Translations under genes and position numbers: made by a program
The notes under the pieces: model-generated
Seen by the model: the letters and a program-made list of their open reading frames with translations, nothing else
Database searches by the model: none
Told to the model about the DNA's origin: nothing
Part shown: positions 58,688 to 64,000 of the stretch, one piece after another
Numbering within the stretch: the first letter of the stretch is position 1
Layout of the letters: every line of letters starts with the position of its first letter
Assembly: GCF_900111275.1 (NCBI RefSeq)
Contig: NZ_FOGR01000005.1
Location: 346,595 to 410,594 of the forward strand
Origin: Rhizobium sp. NFR03
GTDB taxonomy: Bacteria; Pseudomonadota; Alphaproteobacteria; Rhizobiales; Rhizobiaceae
Direction: 5' to 3'
DNA: 64,000 nt

Positions 58688-59467
58688 ATGGCAGAGATGA
58701 AGCGAAGGGGTCGGGTGGTCGTGATCACGGCCGGCGGACGCAATCCGCAGATCCTGATCAATGCGCTCGCCAGCCGATTTTCCGAGGTTACCGTTCTTCT
58801 GGAGCCTGCGGAATCCAAGTCCGTCTTCGTCCGTCGGCGTGCGCTCAAGCTGGGATGGCCGGTTGCGCTCGGTCAACTGGCGACCATGATGGCGTCCAGG
58901 TTCGGCAAACGCTTTACCGAAGGCCGTGCGCAGGAGCTTCTGGAGACATATGGCGTTTCCGACGCGCCGAACGGCGATGTCAGAACGGTGCACGTTCCCT
59001 CGATCAATACGCCGGAGGCACTGGAGACGCTGACCGAGCTTTCGCCGGATGTCGTCTTCCTCGTCTCGTGCCGTATGCTGTCGGCTGCAACGCTATCTGC
59101 AATATCCTGTCCCGTCATCAATTTCCATGCGGGCATCAATCCTCGATACCGCGGGCTGATGGGGGGATACTGGGCACGGGTGCACCGGGACGAGGAGAAT
59201 TTCGGTGCGACGGTGCATCTGGTCGATGCCGGCGTGGATACGGGCGATGTCCTTTATCAGACGCGTGTGACGCCGGCCAAGCGCGATACGTTGCACACCT
59301 ATCCGTTGCTGCAGACGGCGGCCTCGACGGACATTGCCGTTCGGGCCGTCGAGGACGCCCTCGCCGGAACGCTCCGGCCGATGACGGTCGCGGGTCCGTC
59401 GCAGCAATGGTATCACCCGCCCGTCTGGACATGGATCTGGAACGGGCTGGCGCGCGGCATCTGGTAG
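58688..59467 (+). CDS. Formyltransferase-family protein
   Basis: A 259-residue protein. The C-terminal part has the formyltransferase catalytic pattern Asn-His-Asp: PVINFHAGINPRYRGL, then VHLVDAGVDTGDVLYQ with the aspartate. The first ~130 residues (VVVITAGGRNPQILINALAS) form a divergent N-terminal lobe. Such enzymes transfer a formyl group from 10-formyl-THF; the acceptor is unknown. It precedes two folate-linked genes on the same strand (188 bases gap to the next), which supports a one-carbon role. An upstream ATG at 58649 is possible. Confidence 0.8.
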   Translation: MAEMKRRGRVVVITAGGRNPQILINALASRFSEVTVLLEPAESKSVFVRRRALKLGWPVALGQLATMMASRFGKRFTEGRAQELLETYGVSDAPNGDVRTVHVPSINTPEALETLTELSPDVVFLVSCRMLSAATLSAISCPVINFHAGINPRYRGLMGGYWARVHRDEENFGATVHLVDAGVDTGDVLYQTRVTPAKRDTLHTYPLLQTAASTDIAVRAVEDALAGTLRPMTVAGPSQQWYHPPVWTWIWNGLARGIW

Positions 59468-59654
59468 GCGTTCTCCGACCGTCGCTTTCCCTGTCGCGAC
59501 ATGTCGTGCAAGGATGCGCGGCGAGCGGCAAAGACGCGCAAGCTTCGCCGGATGGAGATGGTTCGACAATGGCAGGTTTCGCGATGATACCGATGGCGCG
59601 CCCGACGGAACGAATGCAACGCACCGAAACCCAAGGCGCAGGGAAGGACGGCAC

Positions 59655-60272
59655 ATGACGAAACCTTCGCCCTCCGATCTCGCTCCGGCGGCCAAGCCCG
59701 ACAAGGGCAATGCGCAGGCTGGCCGCAAGGCGGCGACCGGCGCCTATACGCCTGCCGCCGTTTCGCCAAACCGGCGCGGACAGCGCAGTTTTGCGATCCG
59801 CCTCTGGTCGGTGCGTCACGCGCGGCTTCTGGAATGGGTCTATCACCGGTTCGCCTCCGTTTTTCTGGCCTTGCACCCGCTCTGGCGCGCGATCGGATAT
59901 GCCAGAGCCGAGACTCCGGTGACCGTGGTCGAGCGCGGCGTGAAGGGCCTGCTTTTCGACTGTCGCATGTGCGGGCAATGCATCCTGTCTTCCACCGGCA
60001 TGTCCTGCCCGATGAACTGCCCGAAGCAATTGCGCAACGGACCCTGCGGCGGCGTGCGCGCTAACGGAAACTGCGAAGTGGAGCCGGACATGCCCTGCGT
60101 CTGGGTCAAGGCCTGGGAAGGCTCGCGACAGATGGAAAATGGCGACACTATCCTTGCCGTGCAGCCCCCGGTAAACCAGTCATTGCGCGAAACGTCATCA
60201 TGGTTGCGGGTGACGGCCGCCGCGGCGCAAGCGCGGGATCATGAGACAGCAAGCTCGGGACGCCCGACATGA
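59655..60272 (+). CDS. MTHFR C-terminal domain cysteine-rich protein
   Basis: A 205-residue protein with eight cysteines in about 46 residues (C103, C106, C109, C118, C122, C131, C140, C148), in FDCRMCGQCILSS and SCPMNCPKQLRNGPCGG. This is the methylene-THF reductase C-terminal (MetV-like) domain, which in acetogens binds metal/Fe-S and partners MetF; that function is inferred here. The first 90 residues are basic and lack a clear fold. Its stop overlaps the metF-like start by 4 bases (ATGA), indicating a stoichiometric pair. Confidence 0.82.
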   Translation: MTKPSPSDLAPAAKPDKGNAQAGRKAATGAYTPAAVSPNRRGQRSFAIRLWSVRHARLLEWVYHRFASVFLALHPLWRAIGYARAETPVTVVERGVKGLLFDCRMCGQCILSSTGMSCPMNCPKQLRNGPCGGVRANGNCEVEPDMPCVWVKAWEGSRQMENGDTILAVQPPVNQSLRETSSWLRVTAAAAQARDHETASSGRPT

Positions 60273-61345
60273 GCGCTTTTCCGGGCACTGCCGGCGATCT
60301 CCTCCCTGGACATTCCTCACGCGGGCGGCTGGAGCAGGTGCTTCGGCGAGGCGAGTTCGCGGTGACAGCCGAGTTGAACCCGCCCGACAGTGCCGATCCG
60401 GAAGAGGTCTATGCGCGGGCCGCCGTGTTTGAAGGCTGGGTGGACGGCATCAACGCGGTCGATGCGTCGGGCGCCAATTGCCATATGTCCTCCGTCGGTA
60501 TCTGCGCGCTTCTGACCCGCATGGGTTACGCTCCGATCATGCAGATTTCCTGCCGCGACCGGAACCGGATCGCCATTCAGGGCGATGTGCTGGGCGCGGC
60601 TGCCATGGGGGTTGCCAATATTCTGTGCCTGACCGGAGACGGCGTGCAGGCCGGCGACCAGCCGGGAGCAAAGCCGGTTTTCGATCTTGATTGCATGTCG
60701 CTGCTCGAAACGGTGCGGATCATGCGGGATCACGCGAAGTTTCTCTCCGGCCGCAAGCTGACCGCACCGCCGCGCGTCTTTCTCGGCGCTGCCATCAATC
60801 CGTTCGCGCCTCCTTTTGATTTCCGCCCCTACCGGCTTGCCAAGAAGATAGAGGCGGGAGCGCAGTTCGTGCAGAGCCAATACTGTTTCGACGTGCCGAT
60901 GTTTCGCGCCTACATGGAAAAAGTGCGCGATCTCGGTCTGCACGAGCATTGCCATATCCTCGTTGGCGTCGGCCCCATGGCCTCCGCTCGCACGGCGCGC
61001 TGGATCCGCTCCAACGTGCCCGGCGTTCACATTCCCGATGCCATCATCACCCGGCTGGAGGGGGCTGCCGACCAGAAGAAGGAAGGCAAGCAGATCTGCA
61101 TTGACATCATCAACGAGGTGAAGGAGATCGCGGGTGTCTCCGGCATTCATGTGATGGCCTATCGTCAGGAAGAGTATGTTGCCGAGATCGTTCACGAATC
61201 CGGCGTCTTGAAGGGTCGCCGACCTTGGAGACGCGAACAGGACCCGGCGGATGCCGGCGTCGCAGAGCGTCTGGATGCCGCGCGCGAGGGGGAAATGCAG
61301 GATCAGGAGAGCCTTGCGGAAACGGCCGCCAAACGGCCGCACTGA
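60269..61345 (+). CDS. Methylenetetrahydrofolate reductase (MetF family)
   Basis: A 358-residue FMN-type MTHFR barrel. The catalytic-site FAVTAELNPPDSAD opens the barrel, LCLTGDGVQAGDQPG holds the conserved aspartate and flavin contacts, and QSQYCFDVPMFRAYMEKV is typical of MetF. It is longer than E. coli MetF by about 60 residues (C-terminal charged tail). With the cysteine-rich partner it should reduce methylene-THF or oxidise methyl-THF. It may serve C1 catabolism rather than methionine synthesis; direction not determined by sequence. Confidence 0.85.
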   Translation: MSAFPGTAGDLLPGHSSRGRLEQVLRRGEFAVTAELNPPDSADPEEVYARAAVFEGWVDGINAVDASGANCHMSSVGICALLTRMGYAPIMQISCRDRNRIAIQGDVLGAAAMGVANILCLTGDGVQAGDQPGAKPVFDLDCMSLLETVRIMRDHAKFLSGRKLTAPPRVFLGAAINPFAPPFDFRPYRLAKKIEAGAQFVQSQYCFDVPMFRAYMEKVRDLGLHEHCHILVGVGPMASARTARWIRSNVPGVHIPDAIITRLEGAADQKKEGKQICIDIINEVKEIAGVSGIHVMAYRQEEYVAEIVHESGVLKGRRPWRREQDPADAGVAERLDAAREGEMQDQESLAETAAKRPH

Positions 61346-61355
61346 TTCCGAGTCT

Positions 61356-61396
61356 CTGGAGCATTTCCAACCGAAGCGTCATCGCCTCTGTGTCGG
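61356..61396. repeat. Dispersed 41-base repeat, copy 2
   Basis: The second copy of the element at 26991-27031 (33 of 41 identical). It lies between the convergent metF-like and M23 genes. Confidence 0.5.
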
Positions 61397-61436
61397 ATAA
61401 TGCGGTTAAGACAATCGGATCGAGAGGCGCAGGCTT

Positions 61437-63404
61437 CTACTGCGTCGCGGCCACTTCGCTGCCGCTGTCTTTCGCCAGCAGCTCGTCGATGCGCTGGCGC
61501 TCTTCCTCGAACTGTGCGAGTGCGGGGCCGTCCAGCGATTTGCCGCCGGGGAGGCGGATGCGCAGCGGATCGACCCGGTTGCCGTTGACGATCAGCTCGT
61601 AATGCAGGTGCGGACCCGTCGACAGGCCTGTCGTTCCGATCCAGCCGATGACCTGACCCTGCGCCACGCGAGCGCCGGGCTTGACGTTCTTGGCGATCGC
61701 GCTCTGATGATTATAGGACGAGACGTAACCGTTCGCATGACGAATAAGCGTCTGGTTGCCATACCCGCCGCTATCCCAGCCTGCTTTTTCCACGACGCCA
61801 TTGCCCGCCGCGATGATCGGTGTGCCACGCGGCGCGGCCCAATCCACACCGGTATGCATGCGCGAGAAGCCAAGGATGGGATGGCGCCGCATGCCGAAGC
61901 CCGAGCGGAAGGTGCCGTTGGGCACCGGGTTGCGCAACAGGAACTGCCGGATGCTCTTGCCCATCTCGTTGTAGTAGTCGACCGAATTATCGTCGGGGTC
62001 CTGGAAACGGTAGAACCGAGTCTGTGCATCGCCAAACTTGGCGTTGACGTAGAGCAGCTCCGACGCGTCCGTTGCGCGACCGCTCTCGTCCGCAACGGAA
62101 AAGAACGCCTCGAGGCTGTCGCTCGGTTTCAACTGTGCCTGAAAGTCGACATTGCTGGCGAGCAGTTTCACCAGCTTTGCGACCATAGCCTGGTTCATGC
62201 CGTAGGATAGCGCCGCGCGATAGACGCCGTCATAGACCCGTGGCAGATCGCGCCCGGCCGAAATAGTCGGTGTGCCATTATCATCGAAGGCGGTATAGAC
62301 GGCGGCGAGTTGCGGCGGTTCCTCGCCGCGGACGAATGTGCCGTGATCGTCCAGCGCCATGGTGAGCACATGTGCGCCGCCCTTGGCATACACGCTGGCG
62401 CGCATGACACGCGCCTCTTCGTTTTCGCCCTTCTGAATGATGCCGATCCGGACCACATCGCCTTCATGGAAGACGTCCGCGTTCAGCGCGGTCTTGAAGA
62501 CGGCGGCAATATCGGCCGCCTGCGCCTTGGAGTATCCGGCGCCACTCAACACGCTCGCCATATCCGTGTCGCGCCGGACGGGAATGACGTCGTCGGCAAA
62601 CTCCGCGCTGCTGTCATTGATCGTTTCGAACGGCGTCACCGTCATGTTCTCTTCGACCACCCGAGCCGTTAGACCCTGGATCAGGTCGAGCTCGGAGGCG
62701 TCAGAAGCGAAGCGTCGCGGATCCACATAGAAGAGCGACGCAAGCTGCGTGTTGCCCTCCGTCAGCGCCGCGCCGTTGGAGCGAACGTTCTCTTCCACCT
62801 CATCGAGCGTCATCGATGGCCCGAACTTCAGCGTCGAGCCTTTGAGCGGGAAATCGACGGTCTTCAGCGCAACCTCGGATTCGACATCCGAGCCGTAAAT
62901 CGTGCCCGTTCGCACAGGGGGAGGGGCGGATGCGGCATCGTCATTGGAGAAGATCGCGAGAGGGTCGAAGGAAGGGTAGGATTCCGATGCCTGATGATTG
63001 GCGGCAAGCGTCATCTTCACATGGGCGAAAGGCTGGCGACGAACCACTTCCTTTTCACCGTCGTGAATCATCGTGGAAACTTCAAGGATCGTTCGGTCCG
63101 ACGGCTTGGCAACGATGACAGGCGATACGATGCGACCGCCGCGTTTTGCGGTTGCTGCCGGCTGGCCCGGGCGCAGAGCAGGATCCACAGCCGCATAGGC
63201 TTCAGCGGGGATTGCAAGCTGCTGGCGTCCATCGAGAGCGGCAAAGAGAGCAACGCCCATCAAGAGACTGGATGTAATGCCGGTTAGAAAGGTGCCGGAG
63301 AGCCAACGGAGCGAGATCTCGCGGCGATCGGGCGCCCGGCGACCATCGGCCAGTATGGGCGGTTCGTTGCCCAGTGACCGTATCATGGATTTGTCCGTGA
63401 TCAT
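61437..63404 (-). CDS. M23 peptidoglycan endopeptidase
   Basis: A 655-residue anchored peptidase. One membrane helix at about residues 37-57 (LTGITSSLLMGVALFAAL) precedes a long periplasmic region, and the LytM/M23 domain is near the C-terminus with MHTGVDWAAPRGTPI (zinc ligands H and D) and GPHLHYEL (HxH). All zinc ligands are intact, so it is probably an active DD-endopeptidase, cleaving cell-wall crosslinks. Rhizobial M23 proteins of this type act in growth or division. It reads away from the rRNA leader. Confidence 0.9.
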   Translation of the reverse strand: MITDKSMIRSLGNEPPILADGRRAPDRREISLRWLSGTFLTGITSSLLMGVALFAALDGRQQLAIPAEAYAAVDPALRPGQPAATAKRGGRIVSPVIVAKPSDRTILEVSTMIHDGEKEVVRRQPFAHVKMTLAANHQASESYPSFDPLAIFSNDDAASAPPPVRTGTIYGSDVESEVALKTVDFPLKGSTLKFGPSMTLDEVEENVRSNGAALTEGNTQLASLFYVDPRRFASDASELDLIQGLTARVVEENMTVTPFETINDSSAEFADDVIPVRRDTDMASVLSGAGYSKAQAADIAAVFKTALNADVFHEGDVVRIGIIQKGENEEARVMRASVYAKGGAHVLTMALDDHGTFVRGEEPPQLAAVYTAFDDNGTPTISAGRDLPRVYDGVYRAALSYGMNQAMVAKLVKLLASNVDFQAQLKPSDSLEAFFSVADESGRATDASELLYVNAKFGDAQTRFYRFQDPDDNSVDYYNEMGKSIRQFLLRNPVPNGTFRSGFGMRRHPILGFSRMHTGVDWAAPRGTPIIAAGNGVVEKAGWDSGGYGNQTLIRHANGYVSSYNHQSAIAKNVKPGARVAQGQVIGWIGTTGLSTGPHLHYELIVNGNRVDPLRIRLPGGKSLDGPALAQFEEERQRIDELLAKDSGSEVAATQ

Positions 63405-63662
63405 GCCAGCTGATCGGGTCCCTGTTGAACGCGCCGGTTCTTCTTATAGGCTGCGTATATTGTCCGAAGGTGTGCATCTTTCGCGCGGTCGAGTCAAATC
63501 CGGGACGATGCGCGACGCTCTCTGAGACACCGCGAATGTGTAAAACTGAGGGCGACGGATGGTCTTATGACCGTTTCACTCTGTGTCGGGGCAGGGGAGG
63601 GGGCTTGAGACCCTGCGAGACAAGGCTTTGTCAGAAAACTGTCATTTTTTTCAAAAACCCTG

Positions 63663-63692
63663 TTGACGAAACCTCATGCTCGGATCTATAAA
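63663..63692 (+). promoter_or_regulatory. Probable rRNA operon promoter
   Basis: TTGACG (63663-63668) and TATAAA (63687-63692) with an 18-base spacer, a strong sigma-70-type match. No protein gene follows before the window end, and the downstream sequence looks like an rRNA leader. Confidence 0.6.
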
Positions 63693-63698
63693 CCGCAC

Positions 63699-64000
63699 AC
63701 CAACGAGGGCGGCGGCGCTGCTGGCGACCAACGAACTCGCTCTGAAGTTTCTTGACTTTGTGGCGACTTGGCGGTTTCGGGCAGATGTGCTTGAGGCTCT
63801 TGGCGGTGAGATTTTGCGGTGTTTGGGCTTTCGGGCATTGAGCATTTGCGGTTTGGACGGGCTTTGGGTCTGTCGGTTTTTTGACAATTGAAGATGAGAA
63901 AGAGAAACGTGGGCGGCGGATGTTGCGCGGATCGGGAAGGGTTTTCGGACCTGGACCGGTTCATGGAATAGACTTCGACGGTCACGTTTTTGGAATGGAA
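63699..64000 (+). other. Leader of a 16S rRNA gene
   Basis: The non-coding stretch from the promoter to the window edge carries the GACAATTGAAGATGAGAAAG and AGAGAAACGTGGGCGGCGGA segments typical of rhizobial rRNA leaders, and a TTTTTTGACAATTGAAG that may be a boxA-like antitermination signal. Short frames here are not coding. The 16S gene itself would begin beyond 64000. Confidence 0.6.

Overview
The window is a gene-dense, high-GC stretch of chromosome that most resembles the Rhizobiaceae (Rhizobium/Agrobacterium/Shinella/Ensifer group, Alphaproteobacteria). The evidence is the gene content and order: hisC-tyrC-DUF2125, ftsEX, argH-lptM-lysA, hbd-etfA-etfB, and prfA-prmC-DUF4167-clpB. It is supported by CtrA-type TTAA-N7-TTAA sites, short intergenic palindromes of rhizobial style, and a rhizobial-looking rRNA leader at the right edge. 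The genus cannot be resolved from the sequence alone. Almost everything is core housekeeping. I see no phage, IS element, CRISPR array or plasmid functions.

Layout. 1-8.7 kb: the 3' end of hisC with tyrC, a DUF2125 protein, a ChaC-like gamma-glutamylcyclotransferase, an acyltransferase, a YdcF-like protein, ftsX/ftsE with a perfect CtrA-type box upstream, a small anchored protein, hpt and a CpdR-like receiver. 8.7-16.6 kb: a paired inverted repeat, a large TIGR02302/DUF4175 membrane protein, the amino-acid genes lysA-lptM-argH, a TlpA thioredoxin and 3-hydroxybutyryl-CoA dehydrogenase. 16.8-26.3 kb: etfA/etfB, rhomboid, PduO-type cobalamin adenosyltransferase, twin-TM protein, SDR, YihY, GluQ-RS, AlkA, HNH nuclease, DsbB and YqaA. 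26.6-28.2 kb: tRNA-Leu(CAA) and a thinly coding stretch with three small unassigned genes. 28.3-34.4 kb: acyl-CoA synthetase, a CelD-like GNAT overlapping a polysaccharide flippase, a LysE exporter and a metallo-beta-lactamase-fold hydrolase.

34.4-46.1 kb: secA and a periplasmic parvulin, then argJ, GNAT-mutT, an orphan Flp pilin with a small membrane partner, a methyltransferase, comF, grxC, a nitrilase-like hydrolase, DUF1178 and ubiG. 46.3-53.4 kb: lysC, ptsP, prfA-prmC and a very repetitive DUF4167 protein. 53.7-61.3 kb: a small exported cysteine-rich protein, Nudix-DUF429, clpB, and a one-carbon/folate cluster (formyltransferase-like, MTHFR C-terminal-domain cysteine-rich protein, MetF-like reductase). 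61.4-64 kb: an M23 peptidase, then a strong promoter and the leader of an rRNA operon whose 16S gene would begin just outside the window.

Functional themes are amino-acid biosynthesis (His, Tyr, Lys, Arg, aspartate family), envelope and cell division (FtsEX, M23, SecA, LptM, flippase), translation (RF1, PrmC, GluQ-RS, tRNA-Leu, rRNA) and protein quality control (ClpB, parvulin, DsbB, Grx, TlpA). The least ordinary parts are the folate cluster at 58.7-61.3 kb, the CtrA-type sites at ftsEX and the Flp pilin, and several intergenic repeat structures. None of these amounts to a clearly new system; they are offered as leads.
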